This document shows, in pieces, positions 1 through 12,005 of a stretch of DNA of 64,000 nt. How positions within the stretch are numbered: the first letter of the stretch is position 1; each line of letters starts with the position of its first letter. The stretch is from positions 176,461,955 through 176,525,954 of the forward strand of contig CM051462.1 in assembly GCA_028095005.1 (NCBI GenBank), written 5' to 3'. This DNA comes from Rhynchospora pubera. Its lineage: Eukaryota > Streptophyta > Magnoliopsida > Poales > Cyperaceae. A model generated the notes under the pieces. It was not told the DNA's origin. It did not search any database and worked only from the letters and a program-made list of their open reading frames with translations. Position numbers and translations under genes: made by a program.

Positions 1-600
1 AATTTATTTGAACAAACTATAGAATAATCAATTAAGAGATTTAAAACTGAAATTCGTTTTTGAAACTACCCTTGAACTAAAATGCTCAAAACTTCATCAA
101 ATCAATCCATATTTGAAATTTAGCTGCCAGAATACACTACTAACTTAATTCAACCTGAAATTTAAATTCTCCACTTGATTTCAAACCATATTTTTTAGAA
201 ATTACTCAAAAGTTAGAAATTCATTTGAGAACAAAACTTTTTTTGTATGCAACTAAATTTTCAAAAAAATCAAGTAAAGCACTAAATATAACTACTAGTG
301 TCTTGCATGTATTCAAAATCAAAAGAAAATCTCATTTTAAACTTGGTTCAAGCTCAAAGTTTCAGAAATAAAAAACCAGAGTGATTTAAAGTCAAAGAAA
401 ACACTAAACACGAAGTGTTCAAATATGAAAAATAGATAGGTTGTATTTACCCTCCTTGTCTTCCTCTCTTTTCAATTTCGATTTTTGCCATATCTTGGAA
501 AATTTTTTATTTTATTTGATTAGTGGTTGTAGAGCTTGACTTTGGAGAGAGAAAAAAAAAGAGAAAAGTTCAGTAGAGAAAAAAATGAGAAGGAGAGAGA
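1..600. other. Unassigned AT-rich sequence
   Basis: No open frame, repeat or recognisable element was found here. The satellite monomer pattern begins at about 603, after a purine-rich stretch at 545-600. Confidence 0.5.
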
Positions 601-1699
601 TATCATTTGAGCATATCCACAATTTCTGGATTTATTCTAAGTCATTTCATCACAATAATCTATATTTAAACTCTTTATAATGTCTAGAATATGATATATA
701 TGTTATTTATTCAAAAAGATTGGATTATACAATGTAATTACGCATGTAAAGTGCAAAAATGCAATTCGGATCGTCATTTGAGCATTTCCATCGTTTCTGG
801 AATCATTCTAAGTCATTTCATCACAATAATCTGCATTTAAACTCTTTATACAGTCTAGAATATGATTCACATGCTAGTTCTTCATAAAAATATGATTATA
901 CATGGTAATTACGCATATAACGTGCGAATAATGCAATTCTGAGTATCATTTGTTCATTTCAAATGTTTTTGGATTCATTGTAAGCCATTTCATCGCAATA
1001 ATCTTCATTTAAACTCTTCATACTGTCTAGAATATGATTCATATGTTATTTATTCAAAAAGATTGGATTATACATCGTAATTGCACATATAAAGCGCAAA
1101 TAATTCAATTCTGTGAATTATTTGAGCATTTCAATCGTTTCTGGATTCATTCGAAGTTCTTTCATCACAATAATCTATATTTAATCATTTTAAGTTGTCT
1201 TGAATATTATTCATACGTTATTTATTCTAAAATATTGGATTATACATCATAATTAGATATATAAAGCGCAAATAATGCAATTCTGTGTATCATTTGTTAA
1301 TTTCAATCATTTCTGAATTCAATCTAAGTCATTTCACCATAATAAAGTGCAAATAATACAGTTCAAAGCATCATTAGAGCATTTCAATCGGTTCTGGATT
1401 CATTCTAACTCATTCCATGACACTTTATACTATCTAGAATATAATTCATATGTTATTTATTTAAAAAAAAAATTGAATTATACATGGTAATTAAGCTTTA
1501 TATATCTAATTCTGAGTATCATTTGAACATTTCAATCATTTCTGGATTCATTCTAAGTCATTTCATCACATTAATCTGCATTTAAGACCTTTATAATGTC
1601 TACAATTTCATTCATATGTTATTTATTTAAAATGATTGGATTATACAAGGTAATTACGCATATAGTGTGCGAATAAAGCAATTTTGAGTATCAATTTGT

Positions 1700-3757
1700 G
1701 CATTTCAAATGTTTCTGGATCAATTATAAGTCATTTAATCATAAAAATCTCCATCTAAACACTTTATACTGTCTAGAATATGATTCATATGTTATTTATT
1801 CAAAAAGATTGGATTCTAAATGGTAATTACGCACATAAAGTGCAAATAATGCAATTGTGAGTATCATTTGAGCATTTCAATTGTTTATGGTTTCATTCTA
1901 AGCCATTTCATCTCAATAATCTGCATTTGAACACTTTATACTGTCAAGAATATGATTCATATGCTATTTATTTAAGTTGTTTGGATTATATATCTTAATT
2001 ACGCATATAAAGGGAAAATAATGCAATTTTGTTTATCATTAGAGCATTTCAACCATTTCTGGATTCATTCTAAGTCATTTCATCAGAATAATCAACAATT
2101 AAACACTTTATACAGTTAGAATATGATTTATTTATTATTTATTTAAAAAGATTGGATTATACATGGTAACTACGCATATAAAGTGCAAATTATGCAATTT
2201 TGAGTATCATTTGAGCATTTCAATTGTTTCTGGATTCATTCTAAGTCATTTCATCACAATAATCTCTATTTGAACTCTTTATACTTTCTAGAATATGATT
2301 CATATGTTATTTATTTAAAAAGATTGGATTATACATGGTAATTACGCATATGAAGTGCAAATAATGCAATTCTGAGTATCATTTGAGCATTTCAATCGTT
2401 TCTAGATTCATTCTAAGTCATTTCAACACTATAATCTAAATTTAACCACTTTACACTGACTAGAATATTATTCATATGTTATTTATTTTAAAAATATTGG
2501 ATTATACATCGTAATTATGCATATAAAGAGTAAATAATGCAATTCTGAGTATTATTTGAGCATTTCAATCGTTTCTGGATTAATTCTAAGTCATTTTATC
2601 ATAATAGTCTGCATTTAAACACTTTGTACTTTCTAGAATATTATTCATATGTTATATATTCAAAATGGTTGGATTATGCATTGTAATTACGCATATAAAG
2701 TTCGAATAATGTAATTCAAATTATTATTTGAGCATTTCATTTGTTTCTGGATCAATTATAAGTCATTTCATCATAAAAAACTCCATCGAAACACTTTATA
2801 CTGTCTAGAATATGATTCATACGTTATTTATTCAAAAAGATTGGATTATAAATGGTAATTACGCACATAAAGTGCAAATAATGCGATTCTGAGTATCATT
2901 TGAGCATTTAAATTATTTATGGTTTCATTCTAAGCCATTTCAACTCAATAATCTGCATTTGAACACTTTATACTGTCAAGAATATGATTCATATGCTATT
3001 TATTTAAGTTGTTTGGATTATATATCTTAATTACGCATATAAAAGGCAAATAATGCAATTTTGTTTATCATTGAGCATTTCAAGCGTTTCTGGATTCATT
3101 CTAAGTCATTTCATCAGAATAATCAACAATTAAACACTTTATACAGTTAGAATATGATTTATTTATTATTTATTTAAAAAGATTGGATTATACATGGTAA
3201 CTACGCATATAAAGTGCAAATTATGCAATTTTGAGTATCATTTGAGCATTTCAATCGTTTCTGGATTCATTCTAAGGCATTTCATCACAATAATCTCTAT
3301 TTGAACTCTTTATACTTTCTCAAATATGATTCATATGTTATTTATTTAAAAAGATTGGATTATACATGGTAATTACGCATATGAAGTGCAAATAATGCAA
3401 TTCTGAGTATCATTTGAGCATTTCAATCGTTTCTAGATTCATTATAAGTCATTTCAACACTATAATCTAAATTTAACCACTTTACACTGACTAGAATATT
3501 ATTCATATGTTATTTATTTCAAAAATATTGGATTATACATCGCAATTATACATATAAAGAGTAAATAATGCAATTCTGAGTATTATTTGAGCATTTCAAT
3601 CGTTTCTGGATTCATTCTAAGTCATTTCATCATAATAATCTGCATTTAACACTTTGTACTGTCTAGAATATTATTCATATGTTATATATTCAAAATGGTT
3701 GGATTATACATTGTAATTATGCATATAAAATTCGAATAATGCAATTCAAATTATTAT
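1700..3757. repeat. Two copies of a 1032-bp higher-order satellite repeat
   Basis: Rare monomer variants recur at an offset of 1032 bp, or six monomers. The variant TTTAAGTTGTTTGGATTAT occurs at about 1972 and about 3004, and a variant with a shortened GTTAGAATATG block follows in both copies. Neighbouring monomers within one copy differ more than equivalent monomers of the two copies. This is the signature of higher-order amplification. A further block near 5535-5810 resembles 1490-1790 closely. Confidence 0.8.
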
Positions 3758-4105
3758 TTGAGCATTTCTTTTGTTTCTGTATTCATTGTAAGTCATTTCA
3801 TCACAATAATCTTCATTTAAACTCTTTATACTGTCTAGAATATGTTTCATATGTTATTTATTCAAAAATATTGGATTATACATCGTAATTACGCATATAA
3901 AACACAAATAAATGCAATTCTGTGAATCATTTGAGCATTTCAATCGTTTCTGGATTCATTCTAAGTCATTTCTTCACAATAATCTACATTAAAACTCTTT
4001 ATACTATGTAGAATATGATTCATTTTTTATTTATTTAAAAATATTGGATAATACATGGTTACTAGGCATATAATGTGCGAATAATGCAAGTCTGAGTATC
4101 GTTTG

Positions 4106-5198
4106 TAGGGATGAAAACGGAGCGGATAAAATCCGCTCTTATCCGTATCCAAATCCGAAAATTGTACGAAATGTCCAAACAATATCCGTATCCGAACATA
4201 TCCATATTCGTATCCGTATCCGTCAAAAAATATGGATGCGGATATGGAAAGACCAACATCCGCTCCGTGTCCGTATTTGACAAAAAAAATTGGATATTAT
4301 CCATATCCGAAAGATATCCATTTATCCGTTTGTTTAACGACATAAGATGATTAATATAATTACTTCTATACATTAGAGAATTCTATTAATTAGATAATAC
4401 TTAATTTTTATTAGATAAATTCTCTCACAATAACATTTTCATTTGGACTAGTAACATAATTTTTTTTTCTATTATTGAGATGATTATATATGATAACAAC
4501 GCTAAAATTATTTTTTCCTTTAATCATGATGATTACGTATGATTTATATACTATTTTAATGTATCATATTTAAGACAACATGATATGATTTGATATTGAT
4601 TAGTTGACTGTTGGAATTCAAAAAGTGGAAAAAATGAATTTATTGATCAATACTATTAGATTTGTGCTTATGTGTTAATTGCAATTTTAGATGGTCTCTT
4701 ATTTGCTTTCACTTTTAGCCTTTTATTTCTTTCTGGTTGTGAACTTATGTATTTATGTGTTGAAAGTTGAAACCCAACAAATAAATTTGCTTACATTGAA
4801 TTTAAAGAAGTTCACTTTTAAAGTTTTAGAGTGTGATCGAAAGCAATGTTATTAAGATTAACTTTCATATTTTAAAGAAATGCTCATTTGGCTCAAACTA
4901 TGAAAAATAATAAATATTCATTCGCATGCACTACTATCCATTTTGACGAAGTACCAACATTGACGAAGTACTAACATAAACACTGAGTACATTGAATATC
5001 ATTATATTTACAAAAATTGATAAATTGATATTGTAAATAAATAAAAGAGATTAAAATACAATCCATATCCAACAAAATATATTCGTATTCGACTCGTATC
5101 CGATAATATCCGAATCGTATTCATATCCGTATCCGGAAAAAAATATGGATGCGGATATGGGAAAATCAACATCCGCTCCGTGTCTGATCCGTTTTCAT
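4106..5198. mobile_element. Non-autonomous hAT (Ac/Ds-like) element in the satellite
   Basis: The left end reads TAGGGATGAAAACGG, the Ac/Ds-type terminus. The right end reads CCGTTTTCAT, its inverse complement without the final CCCTA. Both subterminal regions carry dense TATCCG/CGGATA repeats in opposite orientation, as hAT elements do. Satellite sequence stops at the left border and resumes at the right. The interior has no transposase. The right terminus and part of the target duplication seem eroded, so the copy is probably immobile. Confidence 0.8.
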
Positions 5199-7505
5199 GT
5201 TTTGTGCATTTCAAACATTTCTGGATTCATTCAAAGTCATTTCATCACAATAATCTTCATTTAAACTATCTATACTGTCTAGAATATGATCCATATGTTA
5301 TTTATTCAAAAAGATTGGATTATACATGGTAATTAACTAATTATGCATATAAAGTGCAAATAACGCAATTCAAATTTTCATTTGAGTATTTCAATCGTTT
5401 CTGGATTCATTCAAAGTCATTTCATCACAATAATCTTCATTAGAACTCTTTATATTGTCTAAAATATGATTCATATGTTATTTATTAAAAAAATTGAATT
5501 ATACATGGTAATTACGCTTATAAAGTGAAAATAATGCAATTCTGAGTATCATTTGAACATTTCAATCATTTCTGGATTCATTCTAAGTCATTCCATCACA
5601 TTAATCTGCATTTAAGACCTTTATAATGTCTAAAATTTCATTCATATGTTATTTATTTAAAATGATTGGATTATACATGGTAATTACGCATATAGTGTGC
5701 AAATAAAACAATTTTGAGTATCATTTGTACATTTCAAATGTTTCTGGATTAATTATAAGTCATTTAATCATAAAAATCTCCATCTAAACACTTTATACTG
5801 TCTAGAATATGATTCATATATTATTTATTCAAAAAAAATTGAATTATCCAATGTAATTACGCTTATAATGTGCAAATAATGCAATTCTGAGTATCAGGTG
5901 TGTATTTCAATCGTTTTTTAATACATTCTATGTCAATTCATCACAATAATCGGTATTTAAGCACTTTATAATGTCTATAGTATGATTCATATGTTATTTA
6001 GTTAGAATAATTGGATTAAACATGGTAATTACGCATATAATGGGTGAATAATGCAATTCTGAGTATGATTTATGCATTTCAAACATTTCTAGATTCATTC
6101 TAAGTCATTTTCATCACAATAATCTTCATTTAAACTCTCTATATTATCTAAAATATAAGTCATATGTTATTTATTCAATTTTGAGTATTTTCTGAGCATT
6201 TTAATCGTTTCTAGATTCATTCTATGTCATTTCATCATAAAAATCTAAATTCAAACACTTTAGGCTGTCTAGAATATTATTCATATGTTATATATTCAAA
6301 AATATTGGATTATACATTGTAATTACGCATATAATGTGTGAATAATGCAATTCGAAGTATCATTTGAGAATTTCCATCGTTTCTGGATTCATTCTAAGTC
6401 ATTTCAGGACAATAATCTCCATTTCAATTCTTTATAATGTCTAGAATATGATTCAATTGTTATTTATTCTAAAAGATTGTATTAATGGTAATTATGCATA
6501 TAAAGTGCAAATAATTCAATTCAAAGTATCATTTGAGCATTTTAATCGTTTCCAGATTCATTTTAAGTTATTTGATCACAATAATCTACATTTAAACACT
6601 TTTTACTGTTCAGAGTATGATTCATATATTATTTATTAAAAAAATGAATTATACATGGTACTTACGCTTATAAAGTGTAAATAATGCAATTCTTAGTATC
6701 ATTTGAGCATATCAATCATTTCTGCATTCATTCTAAGTCTATTCTTCACAATAATCTGCATTTATGTTCTTTATACTGTCTAGAATATGATTTATATGTT
6801 ATTTAGTTAGAGTGATTGGATTATACATAGTAATTACTCATATAATGAGCGGACAATGCAATTTTGAGTATCATTTGTGCATTTCAAATGGTTCTGGTTT
6901 CTTTCTAAGTCATTTCATCACAATAATCTTCATTTAAAATCTTTATACTTTCTAGAATATGATTCATATGTTATTTATTCAAAAAGATTGGATTATACAT
7001 GGTAATTATGCATACAAAGTGCAAATAATGCAATTCTTGGAATCTTCTGAGAATTTTAATCCTTTTTGGATTTATTCTAAGTCATTTCATCACAATAATC
7101 TAAATTTAAACACTTCGTGCTGTCTAGAATGTAATTAATATGTTATATATTAGAACATATTGGATTATAAATGGTAATTACTTATATAAATTGTAAAAAA
7201 TGCAATTCTGTGTATCATTTAAGCATTTCAATCGTTTTTTGGAATCATTCTAAGTCATTTCACCACAATAATCTGCATCTAAACTCTTTGTAAAGTCTAG
7301 AATATGGTTCATATGTTATATATTAAAAAATATTGGATTATACTTGGTAATTACGCATATAAAGTGCATATAATGCAATTTTGTGTATCATTTGAGCATT
7401 TTAATCGTTTCTGGATTAAGTATAAGTCATTTCATCACAATATTTTACATTTAAATACTTTGTACTGTCTAGAATATGATTCATATGATATTTATTCATA
7501 AACAT

Positions 7506-7801
7506 TGTCACGTCCTGCACCGACGGGTCGCGGGATGCTAGCTGAGAACGATATCTTCTGCATCCATCCGACGGCTCGTCAACCTACGTCGCAACAGAAA
7601 AACAAACAGAGTCAGGTACAAACCTCAGTAACCGGTTATTTAATGACGCAACTTCTCTACATTTAATTATTATATAACAAAGTTCAATTAGACCGGATTA
7701 ATCCACATAACAAATAATATATTTTTCGGAGATAAGCAGGTCTAGACAATCAGTCAGTCAGTCACAATGGTCCCTCCCCGATCTCTGGAGGATCAGGACC
7801 G
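7506..7801 (+). mobile_element. Gypsy-type LTR, first part
   Basis: The satellite breaks off at 7505 and a sequence beginning TGTCACGTCC follows, a usual start of plant Gypsy LTRs. Near its end is a motif (CCCTCCCCGATCTCTGGAGG, from about 7772) that recurs in altered form at 9276-9305 and, in inverse orientation, at about 27930-27955 in another LTR. No internal retrotransposon genes are linked to it. The plastid insert interrupts the LTR at about 7801. Confidence 0.55.
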
Positions 7802-7826
7802 GCCAATGACAATGACAATGATACTC

Positions 7827-8018
7827 AAAATTACTTTAGGTATTACGACAATTTGTTTAATCGATACAAATTGTGATCCAGATCTTGTAGATATTCCAAT
7901 TCCAGCCAATGACAATGATCAAGTTTCAGTTCGATTGATTCTTAACAAATTAGTGTCTGCAATTCGCAAGGGTCATTCTAGCTATGTAAAGAATCATTAT
8001 ATAGAATCATTTCAATAA
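7827..8018 (+). pseudogene. rps2: Plastid rps2 C-terminal fragment
   Basis: The frame translates to the C-terminal end of chloroplast ribosomal protein S2. It includes TICLIDTNCDPDL, IPIPAND and VRLILNKLV in the expected order, then a lineage-specific tail ending at a TAA at 8016-8018. Only about the last 60 residues are present and no upstream part of rps2 lies nearby, so it cannot make a working S2. A start codon in the adjoining LTR extends the frame by chance. Confidence 0.85.
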
Positions 8019-8224
8019 AGAATTATAAGATTCTTTAATAAGAATCTTATTCGAGCATTTTGGTTAATAATTTTATTATTGGCCAACATGATATTGATCC
8101 AATTATTATTTTATTCTTGTTTCTAATTATTTTTTTATCTTTAATTACTAAAAATAACGAAATGGAAATTCTTTTATTCTTTATGGACGTTGACAAGATC
8201 CTTTCATTTAGAAGCACCTTAGGA

Positions 8225-9272
8225 CGGGGATAGCCTTATGGCTCTCATGGGTAGGTAATATTTATAAATGGGTTTAAAAAAGGAAGGTTGCCTTTGGGGA
8301 GACCCAAAAGGTACGTGTGTTTCTCTTCCAAAAACTGTTAAAAAAGTCGATTTTCTTACTTTTTCTTTTCTACTTCGCCAAGGTTTCAAACGAAAAGGAA
8401 ATAGAATCTTTATCTGAACACCATCATTTAACCAATTCATGGGAAATTCTGTTTCTGATAATGCAACACCATTATAAATACATTTAAACATGCATTTCTT
8501 TATCCCATTCCTTGAAATCCTCATCCCATTCGGGGGATTGGAATAAAACCATCCGGCCAAGATTTTTAGCTATTATCAAAGAAGGTAATACAATTTTTTT
8601 TCTAAGAAAAGAGTGGGTTAATATAAGCAAACCTCTTATTCGTTGAGTGGACACATCTGCATCCCAAGTTTCTGCTATTGATCGACGTCGTTCTTCTTCG
8701 CTCTCTTTTCTTCTCATCTTGCTGTTTTTCTTTTTCTCTACCAAATCGATTTCCTTTATCTTTTCCTCTTTCAAGATTTTCCGTTCTTGTTTTCTCCCCA
8801 CCGAATTCCTAAGAATGAAAAAAAATCTTTGAAAAGATTTTCAAAAAGATACCAAAAACAGAAAAAAAAAAGATTTTCGAAAAAAAAGAAAAAATCTTGT
8901 TTTCTACTCGATAAAAAAAAAAAAGCGGGGAATGTGGATGTGTTTGATACAAGTCCCAAATAACTGTTTTACGTTTTAGACCACGCATGCTTCCTTTGAT
9001 TGCACCTCGATAATAATCCGGTACTTGCGAGTAATGTACCAAAACTATATATCTTGATTCCTGCGATTGGTACTCCTCATCTTCTTCCTTCTGCTCATCG
9101 GATTTCTTCTTCTCATCGGATTCCTTCTTCTCATCGGATTCCTTCTTAACCTTCTTCCCCTGCAGAGCCAGATCATTATCATCCATTATATAAAGGAGAA
9201 TGTCTCTGAATTTGCGTAAATAAATTTGCCCGAATACTTGTTTTTCCCTTTCCTGGTCTTTTTTTTTTTTGT
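8225..9272 (-). pseudogene. ycf1: Plastid ycf1 (Tic214) fragment, frameshifted
   Basis: Read on the minus strand, three overlapping frames give consecutive parts of chloroplast Ycf1/Tic214, a subunit proposed for the inner-envelope protein translocon. Landmarks are KGSMRGLKRKTVIWDLYQ (about 8990), ILPSLIIAKN-type sequence (about 8600), SETEFPMNWL (about 8450) and a PFGSPQRQPSFFKPI block (about 8290). Frame changes near 8800 and 8500 break it. Lysine- and glutamate-rich expansions are normal for Ycf1. Only an internal segment of this very long gene is present. Confidence 0.85.
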
Positions 9273-9275
9273 TTT

Positions 9276-9475
9276 TCCCCTCCCCGAACTCAGGAAGATC
9301 AGGGCTCAAAATTCTTATTCAATTTTGTATCCAATTCAAAACCCGATATCACGTAAAATATACCAATCACAATTCAGTAAACATATTCAATCAAAACCAA
9401 ACGATAAATTGAATCAGTCAATCAATACGAAATTAAATACAGAGAAGTCCGGTTAGTTGATTGAGAAATTAAATC
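9276..9475 (+). mobile_element. Gypsy-type LTR, second part
   Basis: The motif CTCCCCGAACTCAGGAAGATC at the right edge of the plastid insert resembles the motif at its left edge. It matches the inverse complement of the LTR at 27930-27955. The sequence then continues as AT-rich LTR-like DNA. The other LTR terminus was not found. Confidence 0.45.
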
Positions 9476-9624
9476 AGTCAATCATACTATAGATTAGGCA
9501 TGAAGTACCTTAGATTTTCGAATATATTTAATTCTTATTCTTAAATTAACTAATAATTGGTACAACTATTTTTAATATATTTAACTAAAAACGAAAAACT
9601 ATTTTTTTTTATAAAAAAACGGAA

Positions 9625-10350
9625 TTGCTTTCCATCATCCTCCCTCTTCTATCATCCCCATCATCCCCTTCTATTTTTAGAAAACACGTTTTCTATTTTA
9701 GGAAGTCCAAGGATGAGAGGGGATGAGCGTCAGAGAAGGGGGAGTGAACCAGAGGGAGAGCGAATCAAAAGAGGAGAACGAAGATTGAGGGAGAGCGAAT
9801 CAGAGAGGAGAGCGAAGGCTGAAACTATAACAGTTGTTATACTAGCCAAAACTGTTAAATATATTGAGCAGAACTGTTAAATATATTAAGTAGAACTGTT
9901 ACTGTATTAAGTAGAACTGTTATTGTATTAAGTAGAACATTTATATATATTACTAGAACTGTTAAATATATTAAGTAGAATTTTTTAATATATTAAGTAG
10001 AACTGTTACTGTATTAAGTAGAACATTTATATATATTACTAGAACTGTTACTGTATTAAGTAGAACATTTATATATATTACTACAACTTTTAAATATATT
10101 ACTAAAAGCGTTAAATATATTAACTAGAACTGTTACAATTGTAATCCCTTTTCTCTGTGTCGCTCCCTCCCCTCTGTGTCGTTGTCTCCCTCCCCTCTGT
10201 AAGACGCTCATCTCTCACCTCTGTTTCGCTCATGCCGCCTTCCCTCATCCCCTCATCCAAAAAAAAAAAATCGCGTTATCATCTCCTCATCCTCACGCTC
10301 CTCTTTCCTTTTTCGGAATGCAATTAATCTAATGCTGGAAGGATAATGAG
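9625..10350. mobile_element. Unclassified non-autonomous element with internal minisatellite
   Basis: The region has outer CATCATCC/GGATGATG sequences in inverse orientation, inner purine- or pyrimidine-rich segments (about 9710-9800 GA-rich, 10145-10260 CT-rich) and a central minisatellite. The region at 36740-37480 has the same architecture with related sequence, which points to a dispersed family. Exact termini and target duplication were not found. Confidence 0.4.
9830..10135. repeat. Minisatellite of AACTGTTA...TTAAGTAG units
   Basis: Units of about 20-22 bp based on AGTAGAACTGTTACTGTATT alternate with AGAACATTTATATATATTAC. More than a dozen imperfect units are present. No protein is encoded across it. 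Confidence 0.85.
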
Positions 10351-10824
10351 GATGATCGTTATCAGCCCCGATAAAAAGCGGTCTCGGATTTTAATACTTT
10401 TATTATTTATTAAATAGCCCCGATAAAAAAACGGTCTCAAATTTTAATACTTTTATTATTTATTAAATAGTATTGATTAGATATGAACTACCTTATATTT
10501 CTAAATATATTTAATTCTTAAATAAAATAATGATTGATACAACTATTTTTAATATATTTAAAAAAGAATTATTTTTAATTATCGAAAATACAAAAAAAAT
10601 ATATAATGTGGCATAATGGCCACAGGATTTAATATATAATAGGCATGATATTCGTAACTTCGCTGCGCTATATTTTTTTAGATGACAATAATTCAACATG
10701 ATTTTGAAATGTATACTTATTAAATAAATTGAATAATAGCTGGTACGACTATTTTTAACATATTTATTTAACCAAAAAAGAAAAAAATGTTTTTAATAAT
10801 AGAAAATGGAAAAATAAAAAGTAT

Positions 10825-12000
10825 TTATATCTAAAAATAGAAAACTATGATATGATATCCCCGGTTTTTAACTAAAAGCGGTCAAAAATATGAAATGCGA
10901 AAAATCGGTCAAAAATAGAGAAAAAAATCACGGTTTTAATGTATAATAAAAATATAGATATCTTAGATGAACAAGCTAATCAAATGTTGAATAAAGGCCT
11001 GTAATGATATGCCTAATTCAAGACTAAATAGGTAGGTTGTATGGACCCAAAACACTCGAGTTTCAAGAAAAGCTTTTGTCTCTGTAACTATCGAGATTTG
11101 ACTTTATACTCCAACAAACTCTTAATCCAACGATCCTTGACATTAAGAAGGTACTAATAATATGAAACATGTCCAATTGGGGGTTTTTAATAAAACACAC
11201 TGTTTAAAGCTTTAGTGGTATCTTACTACATATAGTAAAATTAGAGGGGCTTTTTTAATCTATTCTTACAAAATAATTTCAATTAATTTCGATTGAAAAT
11301 TTGAAGCCGATAGGTCCTGTTGCCAATGATCAAGACTCGATCAGCCACCAAAACACTATAGGACCTTTTGCCACAACTCTGGTGGGACTTGGGCACACAA
11401 CATGACCCAAAGTAGCATCAGGAAATTTCGTCTAGATTAGCAGCGGTTAGATTTCACAGCTTGTAATTTTCATGGTATTGTGAAAAGAGCAGGAGACCGT
11501 TTGATTTCAAGAGAAATTTCAAATACTTCTTTGTTTTCTTTGCTGTTTCGTTTGTTGGATTGTTGTCTTACTATTTGGTTGGTAGACACATAAGCTTAAA
11601 TATTTCCACATGTAGAAATCTACACACTTCTGCTTTATCCAATTCTTTTCTTTGTTTTTTTTTCCTTTCTCGATCGAGAGAATGCCTTTTCACGCCTTAA
11701 TTGTATATATATTGTAAAAATCACAAGAAAAGGATATGCTTTGATTGTTCTGTTGTAACTTCATTTTACCAAAGCACATTGATTATTCCTATCTTTTCAA
11801 ATATTCCCCTCTTGATCGAAGGGCACAGCATAATTTGCTGAAGTATTAAACTCTGACATAAAACAAATCAGTACTTGAACGAAATTACAGAGGATACAGA
11901 TTATTTAGACTCACCTAAGAACAAGAATACATTCGAGTTCATTATCAGAACTAAATTAAAGGAATTTTAAATTTAAATTATAATATGAGATAAAATAAAC
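10825..12000. other. Intergenic, no feature recognised
   Basis: The stretch is AT-rich and without long open frames. The part next to 12006 is presumably the 3' UTR and terminator region of the minus-strand gene at 12006-14156, but no single polyadenylation signal stands out. Confidence 0.4.
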
Positions 12001-12005
12001 AGCCA

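Larger units (their letters stand above)
603..7505. repeat. Satellite DNA array, monomer about 172 bp
   Basis: The same landmarks recur in one orientation at intervals of roughly 170-176 bp: a TTTCTGGATTCATTCTAAG block, a GTCTAGAATATGATTCATA block, GGATTATACATGGTAATTAC and GTGCAAATAATGCAATTC. Monomers are AT-rich and visibly diverged from each other. Apart from the hAT insertion at 4106-5198 the array is continuous, giving about 34 monomers. Short open frames inside it are by-products of the repeat. A nucleosome-sized AT-rich satellite suggests heterochromatin, possibly pericentromeric; that is inference. Confidence 0.93.
7802..9275. other. Nuclear insertion of chloroplast DNA (NUPT)
   Basis: Two chloroplast gene fragments, rps2 on the plus strand and ycf1 on the minus strand, lie side by side between two pieces of LTR sequence. 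In most plastomes these genes are far apart, so the insert is either rearranged or comes from a rearranged plastome. Position 8020-8218 looks like further organelle intergenic DNA that was not identified. Borders are approximate. Confidence 0.85.
9485..10820. repeat. Composite repeat with three AT-rich direct repeats
   Basis: A block reading roughly AATATATTTAATTCTTA followed by GGTACAACTATTTTTAATAT occurs at about 9520-9590, 10500-10580 and 10720-10790. Two tandem copies of a 52-bp unit containing AGCCCCGATAAAAA and CGGTCTC lie at about 10363-10470, and related CGGTCAAAAATA pieces follow to 10920. No transposition gene is present. Confidence 0.6.

Noticed and set aside
1034..7501. Several short open frames in the satellite
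   Set aside because: They are near-copies of one another generated by the monomer and have no independent coding signature.
603..7505. CRISPR-like regularly spaced repeats
   Set aside because: The units are contiguous tandem monomers of about 172 bp without unique spacers, in a plant nuclear context.
7506..9475. Recent horizontal gene transfer
   Set aside because: The foreign-looking genes are standard chloroplast genes; ordinary plastid-to-nucleus transfer explains them.
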